Source: JAWVFM01 sp963841455 (GTDB taxonomy: Bacteria; Actinomycetota; Thermoleophilia; Solirubrobacterales; 70-9). Taken from it: DNA of 64,000 bases. Below, one piece after another: positions 1 to 8,900 of the stretch. The position numbers and the translations under genes are program-made. The DNA lies in the NCBI GenBank assembly GCA_963841455.1, contig CAWJCU010000010.1:4678-68677 (forward strand), given 5' to 3'. The notes below the pieces were generated by a model. The model searched no databases. It had not been told where the DNA came from and saw only the letters and a list, made by a program, of their open reading frames with translations. Each line of letters opens with the position of its first letter. Position 1 is the stretch's first letter.

Positions 1-384
1 CACCGCCTCCGCCGCTCGTCCCGCCGCCTTGGACGTGGATCACGCTCGGCGCCGCGGCGGTCTGGTTGTCGGAGCCCCCGCCCTTGCCGATGAGGACGCC
101 CACCGCGAGCATGACGCCGAGGGCAAACAGCCCGCCGAGGGCGAGGAGCGGCGTCAGGTCGCGCTCACCGCCGCCGCTTCGGCCGGGCGCGGCGCCGTTG
201 CCGTTTCCATTCGCACCCGACCCGTTGGGCCAAGGTGGCGCGCGTAGTCGACCCGGGGGTCGGCCGGGCGCTCGCCGCAGTTGAGGCAGTAGCGCTGATC
301 GGTGGCGAGCGGCGCTCCGCATGAGCTGCACGCCGCGCCCTCCTCGCCGAGCGGCGGCGGGGTGACCTGTTCGAGAGTCGTCAT
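1..384 (-). pseudogene. zinc-ribbon membrane protein, frameshifted, C-terminus beyond window
   Basis: The N-terminus from an ATG at 384 holds a double-CxxC zinc ribbon (CSSCG and CLNCG, about residues 19-37), typical of bacterial zinc-ribbon proteins with one membrane anchor. After about residue 50 the reading frame breaks near 230-240. In the next frame, an Asn/Gly-rich linker, one hydrophobic helix (LLALGGLFALGVMLAVGVLI) and a Gly/Ser-rich tail continue to the window edge. Restoring one C in the run near 232 rejoins the two parts. A GGAGG ribosome site precedes the ATG, just after the stop of the upstream lipoprotein gene. Function unknown. It is the last visible gene of the first pst operon. 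Confidence 0.6.
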
Positions 385-394
385 CGGAGCCTCC

Positions 395-1137
395 TCACTG
401 GAGCTTGTTCGGGTATGCGCTGACCATGATATCGGCGCCCCGGCGGGTCGCCGATGAAGAACACGTGGTAGCTGGCCGGCTTGTCGGTTCTCACCTTCTT
501 GACGCCGCCGCGGCCGGCGGCGACGACCTTGCCGCCCTTGCGCGCGACGGCGAAGAGCAGCAGGGCGTCCTGCTCGGCGCTGGTGTTGTTCTTGATCATG
601 CCCGTTCGGCCTCCGGCCCCAGTGCCGAGCTGCTGGAGATCGTCGGCTTCGACACCGTCACCGCCGCGGGGTCGGTGGAGTAGGTCACGGTCTTCGTCGA
701 GTTGCCGACCATGACCTTGACCTTCTCCGGCTTGCCGTTCGCGAAGATCTGATCGTTGACCCAGTCGACGGCGCTTGCCCGGCTCGAGCACCGGCACCGT
801 CTGGAGTGCCTTCGAGAGCCCGGGGGTGGTGTTGGTGAAGACCTTCTTGCCCTTGGCGTCGAAGATGTTGATCGCGATCGGGACGTCGGCGAGCGGCTGC
901 GAGCCGTTGTTCTGGAGGGTGACGACCGCCGCCGTCCCGTTCTGGTCCGAGACCACCGACGAGGAGAGGACCTTGACGGCGGCGTTCTTTCCCTTGATCT
1001 CGAGGCCGCGCTGCGTCTTGAGCTGCGGTGCGCCGTGCTTGCCGAGCTCGGCGCTCTTGTCCTGGGTCGACTGGCAGGCGCCGAGCGAGCCGGCGACGCC
1101 GACGGCCAGCGCCGACCCGAGCAGCGCGCGACCTCAA
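395..1137 (-). pseudogene. putative lipoprotein downstream of pstB, frameshifted
   Basis: A TTG at 1137 overlaps the pstB stop and would begin a lipoprotein with a hydrophobic signal and lipobox (GSLGAC). The exported part contains segments such as VVTLQNNGSQPLADVPIAI and LLLFAVARKGGKVVAAGRG, which look like beta-sandwich repeats of the FxLYD type. The frame changes near 1125, 780 and 620, yet the pieces join into one continuous protein ending in AYPNKLQ at 395. Its position as the fifth gene of a phosphate-transport operon suggests an envelope protein co-expressed with the transporter. I do not recognise a characterised homologue, and the domain call is an inference. Confidence 0.5.
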
Positions 1138-2081
1138 CCGAAGCCCCCGCTGACGTAGTCGCGGGTGCGCTCGCGCCCGCGGCGCGCCGAAGACCTGGTC
1201 GGCGGGCCCGTACTCGACCAGGTCGCCGAGGTACATGAAGGCGACGTGGTCGGCGACGCGCTGGGCCTGCTGGAGGTTGTGGGTGACGATCACGATCGCC
1301 ACCTCGTCGCGCAGCTGCACGATCAGCTCCTCGATCGATCGTCGGTCGAGATCGGGTCGAGCGCCGAGCACGGCTCGTCGAGCAGCAGCACCTCGGGGTT
1401 GACCGCCAGCGAGCGGGCGATGCAGAGGCGCTGCTGCTGGCCGCCGGAGAGCGCGAGCGCCGGGTGGTCGAGGTTGTCCTTGACCTCGTCGAGAGGCCGG
1501 CGCGCTCCAGCGCGTCGATCGACGCTGCGGCTCGAGCTCGCGGCGCGGCGGGCGCTTCGAGCCGCGCTCGCGCAGCCCGTAGGCGACGTTGTCGAAGATG
1601 CTCATCGGGAACGGGTTGGGCTGCTGGAAGACCATGCCGACCGTGCGCCGCAGCGCGGTGACCTCGAGCGCGTCGACGTCCTCGCCGTCGAGCGTGATGC
1701 GGCCCGTCGCGCGTCGCCGTCGGGGTCAGCTCGACCAGGCGGTTGAGCGAGCGCAGCAGCGTCGTCTTGCCGCAGCCGGAGGGGCCGATCAGCGCCAGCA
1801 CCTCGCCCTGGCGCACCGGCAGCGAGACCTGCTTGACCGCCAGCTTGCCGCCGTAGGCGATCGAGCAGCTCGCTCGGTCCGCATCCGCTCGGCGACGTCG
1901 CCGTGCGGCGGCTGCGCGCGCGCCGGCGCGGTCGACGCTCGCGGCGACGGCCGCCGGCCGGCGGCGCCGGGCCTGCGCCGTTCGTCGGCTGCGGCGCCCG
2001 GCGGCGGCGGCGCGACCGCGGTCGGCTGCCTCGTCGACGACGATCCGGCGCACGGGCGGGCGGCGGCGTCAGCGGTTCCAT
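1134..2081 (-). pseudogene. pstB: phosphate ABC transporter ATPase PstB, copy 1, multiply frameshifted
   Basis: ATPase of the high-affinity phosphate importer. The pieces, read across frames, give Walker A (GPSGCGKTT), a Q-loop (MVFQQPNPFPMSIFDN), the signature LSGGQQQR, Walker B with DEPCSALDP and the switch VTHNLQQA, ending YVSGGFG. These are diagnostic of PstB. About 75 residues rich in Arg, Ala and Pro lie before the domain, which is unusual for PstB. The frame changes near 1860, 1710, 1530, 1490 and 1340, and one break lies in a GATCGATC run. The stop overlaps the TTG of the lipoprotein gene. An intact pstB lies at 9614-10519, so this copy is a second, diverged system. Confidence 0.75.
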
Positions 2082-2094
2082 TGGCTGCGCGCCT

Positions 2095-3091
2095 CCCTTC
2101 GTGATGATCAGGTCGACGATCGAAGTTGAGCAGCGATGACGATCATCAGCAGCACGAAGGCCGCCGCGTAGGCCTTCTCGGGCGACGTTGCCCTCGCCGG
2201 CCGGCGAGTTGTTGTAGACGTAGCTCGTGAGGGTGCTGCCGGTGCCCTGCAGCGTTCCGAGCACCGGCACGCCGCCGTACGCCCTGGAGCTGCAGCGTCG
2301 CGCCGAGCAGGATCACGACGATCGCGGTGTCGCCGATGATCCGGCCCATCCCGAGCATCATCCCGGTCGCGATCCCGCGCCGCGGAGCGGGCAGCAGGAC
2401 CCGGCGGATCGTCGACGACTCGGTCCTTGCCGAGCGCGTAGGAGGCCTCGCGCACGTGCGCGGGGATCGCCTGCAGCGCCTCGCGCGTCGCGCCGACGAT
2501 CAGCGGCAGCGCGATCAGCGACATCATCGACCCCGGCGATGAAGAACGAGCGCCCGAACGACGGCGTTGCCCTCGGCGGTGAACGAGAGGAAGCTGAAGA
2601 AGCTGCTGCGTGGAAGATCAGCAGGCCGAAGATCGCCAGCACGATGGTCGGCGTGCCGGCGACGACTCGACGCCCGACTCGACCGCGCGCGCCAGCCACG
2701 ACGGGCCGCCCGTACTCGGTCAGCCAGACCGCGGTCGCCGACGCCGATCGGGACCGCGATCGAGGGTGCCGAGGGTGGTGAGGATGAAGGTGCCGATCGA
2801 TCGGGTCGAGGAAGCCGCCGGTCTTCGCTCTGGTCGAGCGCCGCGGCACGGGCTGCGTCGTCGAGCAGCTTCGAGGCGTCAGGTACTGGATCCCGCGCAC
2901 CAGCATGTAGATGACGATCGCCGCCGCGATCACGGCAGAGCAGCGAGCCCGCGCGACCCAGGCACGCCGCGACCCCGATGCGGTCGCAGCCACGGCCACG
3001 TCCGCGAGGACTCCTGATCGGCTCGAGCGCGTCCGGCGTGCGGCGCGCGGCCGCGCGGGCGCCGTCGGGCGGCGCCGCGGTCAGCGGTCAT
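2095..3091 (-). pseudogene. pstA: phosphate ABC transporter permease PstA, copy 1, multiply frameshifted
   Basis: Inner-membrane permease of the first Pst importer. Segments in different frames read as TM helices (AAAIVIYMLVRGIQYLT, GTPTIVLAIFGLLIF) and the EAA-loop region (REASYALGKDR), followed by GMMLGMGRIIGDTAIVVILLGA. This order is characteristic of PstA. An ATG at 3091 overlaps the pstC stop. At about 2795 the sequence CCGATCGATCGGC appears where the protein needs CCGATCGGC, a 4-bp tandem duplication. About 2760 has a 2-bp loss. The C-terminal stop is not resolved, because the frame near 2095 runs on into pstB. Confidence 0.7.
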
Positions 3092-4115
3092 CGCTCGATC
3101 GTCGGCGCCGCAGGGTCGTACGCTGCGCGAGCGCGGCGGCGCGACGCACCAGCCGGCGAAGGAGAGGAACGCGCTCGAGACCAGCAGGACCGCGGCGAAC
3201 GCGTAGATGCGTCTGGCCGAACGGCACGACCGAGAGGCCCTCGGCGTTGTCGACGATCGTCGCCGCGAGCGGCCGCGCCGGCTCGAAGAAGAAGGTGAGG
3301 CCGTCGAGCGGGTTCGGCGCGAAGCCGACCGAGCCGGAGACCATCGAGAGCATGATCGCCTCGCCGAGCGCGCGGGCGGTGGCGAGCACCGCGGCGGCGA
3401 CGATCGCCGGGCGGGCGGCGCGGACGCCGATCGTCCACATCGCCCGCCAGCGGTTGACGCCGAGCGCCGCCGCGCCCTCGGTCCAGTCGCGCGGCACCGC
3501 GCGCAGCGCGTCGACGACGATCGCGATCATGATCGGCGTGATCATCACCGTGAGGATCAGGATCGCCGACGACGAGGCTGGTGCCGTCGAGCTGGATCAC
3601 GTACTGCGACCGATTCCTTGCGCGCCCTGCGCTGATCAGGTGGTTGCCGACGAAGGGGACGATCACGAGGATCCCGATCAGCCCGTAGATCACCGAGGGC
3701 ACCGCGGCGAGCAGCCGGACCACCGGCTCGAGGATCCGCCGCAGCCCGCGGCGGCGCGAACTCGACGATGAAGATCGCCGAGAGCAGCGAGAAGACGGTG
3801 CCGATGATCACCGCGACGCCGGTGATCAGCGATCGTCGCGTAGAGCAGCGGCCAGGCGTGCAGCGTGTAGACGTAGTGCGTCGGGGTCGGCCGGCGAGTT
3901 GAAGATGTCCGTCGAGCTGCTCGTCGACGTTGCCGCCGCGAGCCGAACCAGGCGAGGCCGTTGTGCGAGAACGACGGCCACGCCTTCGCGAAGACGAAGA
4001 TGATCATGCCGGCGATCAGCAGCGAGGACCAGCGACGCCAGCGCGCCGAGCAACAGCTCGGCGCGCTGTGTCGACGCGGTTGCCGGGCCGGCGCTGCTGG
4101 GCCGGCCGAGCTGCT
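3081..4115 (-). pseudogene. pstC: phosphate ABC transporter permease PstC, copy 1, multiply frameshifted
   Basis: Permease partner of PstA. Recognisable parts are the first TM helix (IIFVFAKAWPSFSHNGLAWF), the segment VIIGTVFSLLSAIFIVEF, the loop AVPSVIYGLIGILVIVPFVG, the EAA-type motif (EGAAALGVNRWRAMW) and ARALGEAIMLSMVSGSVGF. This order is that of PstC/PstA permeases. Frame changes occur near 4030, 3920, 3830, 3750, 3630, 3570 and 3205. At 3205 one extra base turns GQTIYAF into GQTHLRV. The C-terminus RRRSSDDR and its stop at 3081 overlap the pstA start. The start codon near 4110 is not recognisable. Confidence 0.7.
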
Positions 4116-4119
4116 CAGC

Positions 4120-5029
4120 TCAGTGGAGCGGCACCCAGTCGGTGGCGATGATCCTGCTCGCCGGCGTTCGCTGTGGCGTGATCCAGTTGATCCACTTCTT
4201 CGCCGCACCCGTCGGCGCGCCCGCGGGTGACCATGTAGAAGTTGCGGAGCCGCCGTACTGGCCCGACTTGGCGTTCGCAGGGTGCAGGCGACGCCCTTGT
4301 AGGGGACGCGTGGCGCCTTTGGTGAAGTACGAGCGAGACGTAGCCGATCGCCGTCCGGGTTGCGACTTGACCGCCTGCTGGACGAGGCCGTTGGAGGCCT
4401 TCTGGCTGGCGCCTGCCTGACGACCCTGAGATCGGGCCCATGAAGATGCTTCTGGAAGGCGTCCTGGGTACCGGAGCCGGCGTACGGACGATCAGACGTC
4501 GATCGTGCCGTTGCCTGCGAGGCGCCCGGGCACGCTGGCTCCAGTTGCGCGACGCCGCCCGCGAAGATCTCCTGGACGCCGTCTCTGATCGATGGTTGGG
4601 AACCGGGTTGGCGTTGTTGGTGATGATGCAGATCGCGTCGCGGGCGATCTGGTTGAACACGAGGCCGCCCGGGTCGCTCGGCTTCGGGTCGCGCGAGGAG
4701 TTGCCGATCGTCACGCGGCCGTGCGGCCACGTCGGCGACGCCGACGTCCGAGCCGCCCTGCGAGCAGCCGGAAGTGTGACGCAGTGGTGGCAGCTCTTGA
4801 CGTACTTCTTGGCGAGCTTCGAGGCGAGCGGGGCGACCGAGGTCGAGCCGCTCATCGTGATCGTCGGCTTGGCCGTCGCGGCCGTGCCGATCGTGGCGCC
4901 GCCGTGCTTCGCACGCGATCTTCGCCGTGACGGCTGCGACGCCCGGCGCCGGGCGAGGCGGCGGTGACGAGCGAGCGCCGACCGTCAGTGGTCGCCGCGA
5001 GGGCGACGCTGTGGTAGTCGTCTCTTCAT
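4120..5029 (-). pseudogene. pstS: phosphate-binding protein PstS, copy 1, multiply frameshifted
   Basis: Periplasmic (exported) phosphate-binding component. Read across frames it gives MSGSTSVAPLASKLAKKY, LQGGSDVGVADVA, VTIGNSSRDPKPSDPGGLV, ARDAICIITNNANPV, VQEIFAGG, a GTQDAF motif (as in the phosphate-binding RxxxSGTxxAF loop) and AIGYVSLAYTKG, ending DWVPLH. This is the PstS fold order. An ATG at 5029 (MKRRLPQ) starts a probable signal peptide. Its sequence differs strongly from the second PstS at 12479, so the two systems are paralogous rather than a recent duplication. At least eight small indels interrupt the frame. Confidence 0.7.
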
Positions 5030-5105
5030 CAGCCGTTGATCCTTCAGTCCCTGGCATTTCAGTGCTGGGGGTGATGTCGGCTGATGACGGTGGCGAAGCG
5101 CGTCG

Positions 5106-5720
5106 CTAGCAGCCGTTGGCAGGCGGAAGGGGCTCGGAGTTGGCGTGTTGTAGGGCTGGCCGGACGAAGTCGTATTGCGTCGTGGCGACCGAGAAGAAGG
5201 CCTTCGCCCGCGGCGTGATGGTTCGTGGCGCAGAGCTTGCCTCGGGGCTGTAGACGCCCATCGACGGCCTCGTTCCTCTTCAGTCGTGCCGCCCTGGACG
5301 TTCGTGACCCGGGTATGAACCCGCCGTTGCAGCCGAAGCCGCGGCTCGGCGTGCTTCCCCTCACAGCTGAAGCTGACCCGTTGCCGTCGACCTCAGAGGT
5401 CTGTGGGTTCGGCTTGCACCGCGTAGAACGAGCGGGTCTGACGGCTCGAAGAAGTCGACGGGCTAGATCGCAGAAGATGGTGTAAGCGTGAATGACGTGG
5501 TTGCATGTAGAACGAGTACTCGATCGCGTTGGGATCGTCCGGCATGTCCGTGCTGGGTGACCAGCGAAGCTTGCCGTGGCACTTGGTGTAGCTCGCCGAG
5601 GCGCCCGAGGGCGCGAGCATCGCGAGCATCGCCACCGCACAGCCGGTGGCGAGCGCGACAGGTCCCGCCGAGGCGACCGCGCGGACATGAGCAGTGCGCG
5701 CCCCCTTGCATCTTGGTCAC
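5106..5720 (-). pseudogene. secreted protein of unknown function upstream of pstS copy 1, frameshifted
   Basis: A GTG at 5720 with an AAGGAG ribosome site 9 bases upstream begins a protein with a hydrophobic signal region ending in PSGASA. It continues SYTKCHGKLRWSPSTDMPDD, then DPNAIEYSFYM. The C-terminal 50 residues, from GVYSPEASSAPRTITPRAKA to NGC, are clean in one frame and contain FFSVATTQYDFVRP. Several indels lie between these parts (about 5640, 5500, 5430, 5350 and 5270). No known domain is recognised. It sits 77 bp before pstS copy 1 on the same strand, so it may be the first gene of that operon. Confidence 0.45.
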
Positions 5721-5812
5721 GTGATAGAACTCCTTCTCTCGGTACGCCGCCCAGGAGCGGGCAGCGAGGCATGAGGCAAGTCCTCTGCGCCGCCGGCAAC
5801 CCAGATGTTTCG

Positions 5813-5834
5813 ATCGGGTAGCCGACCTGTGAAG
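5813..5834 (-). promoter_or_regulatory. weak PHO-box-like repeat
   Basis: On the minus strand two adjacent 11-bp units begin with CTTCACA and GGCTACC. The pattern resembles the stronger 11-bp repeats at 6872, 13622 and 14975. It lies about 95 bp upstream of the GTG of the secreted protein that precedes the first pst operon. Only one unit matches the TTCAC core well, so this is tentative. Confidence 0.3.
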
Positions 5835-5867
5835 AACCTGAAGCGGGAACCTCCGCTACTTGCAAGG

Positions 5868-5890
5868 AAGCGCGGCTACACCGCGCGCTT
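5868..5890 (-). terminator. stem-loop after ppx
   Basis: AAGCGCG and CGCGCTT form a 7-bp stem around a 9-base loop, about 15 bp beyond the ppx stop. There is no long T tract on either strand, so it may be only a weak intrinsic terminator or an mRNA 3'-end stabiliser. Confidence 0.4.
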
Positions 5891-5905
5891 CTGATGGTGC
5901 GCCGC

Positions 5906-6808
5906 TCAGGCCGCGATCTTCGCCGGGGCGCCGTTCGACGCGCCGAGAAGGTCGAGGATGATCCCCTCGCGGAGGCCGCCCTTGCCGATCTGTAGCGGCT
6001 GGCCGAGCAGCTCGGAGAGCTTCTCGAGCAGCAGGACGCCGGTGGGGAGGATCCGCACGCGGCGGGGATCGAGCTCGAAGCGCTTCGCGACGTCCTCGAC
6101 CGGGTCGCTCGCCAGAACGCGGATGCCGCGCTCGAGCGTCTCGTATTCGAGGACGGCTCCCACCAGCGTCCGCAGCGAGGTGGCGCTCCCGCCGACCGCC
6201 ACCGCCTGATCCGGTCGCTCGAGCTCCACGTCCTGGAAGAAATCGGAGATGTGGTCGCGCACCGCGCGGATCTCGGACGCCGAGGGCGGATCGTTGTCGA
6301 CGAAGTCGTCGGCGAGGGAGCCCGACCCGATCTTGAAGGACTTCACCTCCCTGACCCCGCCCGCCACCGTTCCGAGCACGACCTCGGAGGAGCCGCCGCC
6401 CACGTCGACGACGCCGATCTCGCCCTCGACGGGGTGACCGAGCGTCTTCGTGGCGCCGATGAACGCGAGGCGTCCCTCCTCCTGGTCGCTCAACACCTCG
6501 ACCGCCATTCCGCACTCGCGGGCGATTCGCGCGACCACCTCGTCGCGATTCGTCGCCTCGCGGATGGCCGCTGTGGCGACGATCCGGATCGCCGAGGCGC
6601 CAAGCTCCTCGGCGAGGCGGACCTGCGTCGCGACGATGTCCGCGACCTCGGCGACCTTGTCGTCGTCGATGGCCCCGTCATGCGTGGCCGCCCTTCCGAT
6701 CTGGTTGTAGGCCCGCTGCTCCATCACCTTGCGGAGCTGCCCGCCGTTCGGCTCGGCCACGAGGACGCGGGTCGTATTGGAGCCGATGTCGATCGCCGCG
6801 CAGAGCAT
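5906..6808 (-). CDS. ppx: exopolyphosphatase/pppGpp phosphohydrolase (Ppx/GppA family)
   Basis: About 300 residues of the ASKHA-fold Ppx/GppA family, which release phosphate from polyphosphate ends or hydrolyse pppGpp. Visible are the first phosphate loop (AIDIGSNTTRVLVAE, residues 4-18), the acidic segment SDQEEGRLAFIGA and the second loop VVDVGGGSSEVVLG, then GSGSLADDF, AVGGSATSLRTL and the C-terminal LREGIILDLL. Start: the ATG at 6808 has a GGGAAG site and puts the family motif at the N-terminus. An ATG at 6877 would add 23 unrelated residues and run through the PHO box. The length equals the short actinobacterial form without C-terminal HD domain. The upstream PHO box and nearby pst genes fit a role in phosphate recovery. 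Confidence 0.88.
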   Translation of the reverse strand: MLCAAIDIGSNTTRVLVAEPNGGQLRKVMEQRAYNQIGRAATHDGAIDDDKVAEVADIVATQVRLAEELGASAIRIVATAAIREATNRDEVVARIARECGMAVEVLSDQEEGRLAFIGATKTLGHPVEGEIGVVDVGGGSSEVVLGTVAGGVREVKSFKIGSGSLADDFVDNDPPSASEIRAVRDHISDFFQDVELERPDQAVAVGGSATSLRTLVGAVLEYETLERGIRVLASDPVEDVAKRFELDPRRVRILPTGVLLLEKLSELLGQPLQIGKGGLREGIILDLLGASNGAPAKIAA

Positions 6809-6871
6809 CTTCCCGATCTTCCCAGACCTGGCGGATGAGGCCCGCCCGGTGCGTTCTATTGGTAACAGACG

Positions 6872-6904
6872 CTTCACAGCGCTTTGACCGCGAATTCACT
6901 ATTT
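6872..6904 (+). promoter_or_regulatory. PHO box: three 11-bp direct repeats between ppx and the TIM-barrel gene
   Basis: Three consecutive 11-bp units on the plus strand start with CTTCACA, TTTGACC and ATTCACT. This is the direct-repeat layout known for PhoP/PhoB operators in Actinobacteria. It lies 64 bp upstream of the ppx start and 30 bp upstream of the divergent gene, so it could control either. The unit pattern matches the repeats upstream of pstS (13622) and of the response-regulator gene (14975). Confidence 0.55.
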
Positions 6905-6933
6905 GCAGGGTTTTTCCGCCTAGGGTCGACACG

Positions 6934-7896
6934 ATGCACGTCATGCCGACCTTGCTCCCGTCGCTCCGCAGGAGCCGCCGCGGCGACGGCGCGGCGCAGC
7001 TCGAGCCGGAGTCGATCGGCGCGAGGCTCGGCCTCACCGTTCCTCACGAGTGGTGGGCCGCGCCCGCTCTCGTGAAGTCGTTCGAGGCCGCGGGCTTCGG
7101 CTGGGTGCAGATCGACGCGCCGCCGGCCTCGATCCTTTCCACCGCGACGCACCGCTCCACGCACGCTGCGGGCGTCGCGAGCTCGATGGAGGGCACGAAG
7201 CTCGCCGCGATCGTTCACGCCCCCGCCGGGCTCCGACTCGGCTCTCCCGCCGGGGACGATGCGTTCGCCGGCCTCATCTCCTACGCCGCCGACGTCGGCG
7301 CTGCCCAAGTCGTCTACCACGCGCTCGGCTTCCCGGACGAGCCCGCGGCGGAGGACCTCATCGTCCGCGAGGCGGCGTCGCTCTCCCGTCACGCCGACTT
7401 CGCGGAACAGCGCGGAGTTCGCATCGCGATCGAGAACCTGGCGCCCGTCTATCCCGGGCCGGATCCAGTCTCCGCCAGTCCCCTCAGCCTCCGCGGCCTC
7501 GCGCTTCGCACCGGCTCCGACGCGGTCGGCGTCTGCCTCGACCTCGGTCACGCGCACATCGTCGCCGAGCTTCGTCACACCTCGCTCGCGCGATTCATCG
7601 AGCCGGTGCTCGATCTCGTGACGGTCTTCCACCTCCATGACAACCTCGGCGCCCGACAGTTCGTTCGCGGAGACACCGAGCTGGGAGTCGACCCGCTCCG
7701 CCTCGACCTTCATCTCCCTCCCGGCCGCGGGACTCTGCCGCTCGACGAGATCACGCCGGCGCTCGCCGGAAGCGACGCCCCGGTGATCTGCGAGGTCCAT
7801 CCGCCGTACCGGCCGCGCGCTGCGGATCTTCACCATGACACCGTGGCTGGGCTCACCGGAAGCCCAGCGAGCGCCGGCACCTCGGTCTCTCCCTAG
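6934..7896 (+). CDS. xylose-isomerase-like TIM-barrel protein (AP endonuclease 2 family)
   Basis: A 320-residue protein with the pattern of sugar-phosphate isomerase/AP endonuclease family 2 barrels: GARLGLTVPHEWW near the start, VVYHALGFPDE, IAIENLAP with the metal-ligand Glu, VCLDLGHAHI, VFHLHDNLG and VICEVHPPY. His, Glu and Asp residues at the strand ends are consistent with a metal site. ATGs at 6934 and 6943 are both possible, and no strong ribosome site is seen. It diverges from ppx across a PHO box. The substrate cannot be inferred, though phosphate control would fit a sugar-phosphate or inositol enzyme. The 3' end abuts the GAPDH remnant on the other strand. Confidence 0.75.
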   Translation: MHVMPTLLPSLRRSRRGDGAAQLEPESIGARLGLTVPHEWWAAPALVKSFEAAGFGWVQIDAPPASILSTATHRSTHAAGVASSMEGTKLAAIVHAPAGLRLGSPAGDDAFAGLISYAADVGAAQVVYHALGFPDEPAAEDLIVREAASLSRHADFAEQRGVRIAIENLAPVYPGPDPVSASPLSLRGLALRTGSDAVGVCLDLGHAHIVAELRHTSLARFIEPVLDLVTVFHLHDNLGARQFVRGDTELGVDPLRLDLHLPPGRGTLPLDEITPALAGSDAPVICEVHPPYRPRAADLHHDTVAGLTGSPASAGTSVSP

Positions 7897-7930
7897 GCTG
7901 CGTGCGAGAGCCCGCGCGATCGCACACCTC

Positions 7931-8885
7931 TCACGGCCTCGGTCGGCAGTCGGAGTGACTGCAGGCCGGCCACCACGAGGAATGCCGCCGGTACCCACAA
8001 ACGGCGTCGACGATCCCCGAACGCGTCGTCCTTGAAGTCGACCGAGACGAGGGGCCGTGGCTCGTAGCCGAGTACCCCCGCCAGCCGCCCCGCCGCCGCG
8101 GCCTCGAGCAGGCCGTTGACGTCGCCCACGGTGGTTTGACGGGCGACCTCGAACACACAAGTCCGTCAGCGACGCGTTCAGGAGCGGGACGCGGACAGCG
8201 AGGCCGTTCAGCTTCCCGTCGAGCTCGGGGAAAGATCAGCCCGATCGCGGTCGCCGAGCCGGTGGTCGTCGGGAAAGGCCGGCAGCGCGCGCTCGCCGTA
8301 GGTCCTTGTGGGGGGCATTGACGACGGTCTGCGTGTTCGTCATGTCGTGGAGCGTGGTGACCGCGCCGTGCTCGACCCCGATTCCCTCGTCGATCACCTT
8401 GACGATTGGCGCCAGGCAATTAGTGGTGCAGGACGCCGCGGTCAGTACGTCATGGGTCTCCGGCTCGTACAGGTGGTCGTTGACCCCAACGACCAGATTC
8501 AGGCTCGCCCGCCTGTGACAGGCGCTGCGACTATCACCTTGTGCACCGCCCGATCGAAGTCGGGATCCAGCAATTCCCCGGTCCTGAACCTCTCGGTGCA
8601 CTCGAGAACCAAATCGACCCTCAGCTCTTCCCAGGGAACGGCGCCCGGCTCACTGTGCCCGCTGTACCCAACCGCCTCCCCGTCGATGACCACGGAATCG
8701 CCGTCGCACCCAACGTTGCGGTCCCAGCGGCCATGGATCGAATCGAACTTCAGAGATGCGCGGCCGTGCCCCCGTCCCCTTGGAGCTCGTTGATACGGAC
8801 ACTCAAGGCCCGACCAACCCCACGCGGCACGCAGGGCGAGCCGCCCCATCCGCCCAAACCCGTTGATGCCCACCCGAACGCTCAC
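7931..8885 (-). pseudogene. decayed glyceraldehyde-3-phosphate dehydrogenase, arsenate-associated type
   Basis: Starts as a normal NAD-binding domain (VRVGINGFGRMGRLALRAAW), followed by FDSIHGRWD, the catalytic site (ASCTTNCLAP) and HDMTNTQTVVNAPHKDLRRA. The TNTQT(V)V variant in place of the usual loop is, from memory, typical of GAPDHs paired with the ArsJ arsenate-detoxification exporter. The gene is broken near 8820, 8500, 8240, 8160 and 8015. The conserved C-terminal end (the WYDNEWGY region, about 45 residues) is absent: after FKDDAFG the sequence becomes unrelated and hits a stop at 7931. No arsJ or other ars gene is visible. The missing end argues for true decay rather than sequencing error. 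Confidence 0.75.
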
Positions 8886-8900
8886 CGGGGCCGCGGCTTT

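Noticed and set aside
5000..5100. PHO box directly upstream of pstS copy 1
   Set aside because: Only GTCATCA and ACATCAC units are present, off the consensus and with poor period. Not distinguishable from chance.
6806..6877. Longer ppx start at 6877
   Set aside because: Adds 23 residues without family similarity and crosses the PHO box. ATG at 6808 has a ribosome site and places the phosphate loop at the N-terminus.
6874..8160. Long open frame (428 codons) on the minus strand
   Set aside because: It is antisense to the TIM-barrel gene and the start region, has low-complexity Arg/Gly/Glu composition and no domain. It is a GC-rich shadow.
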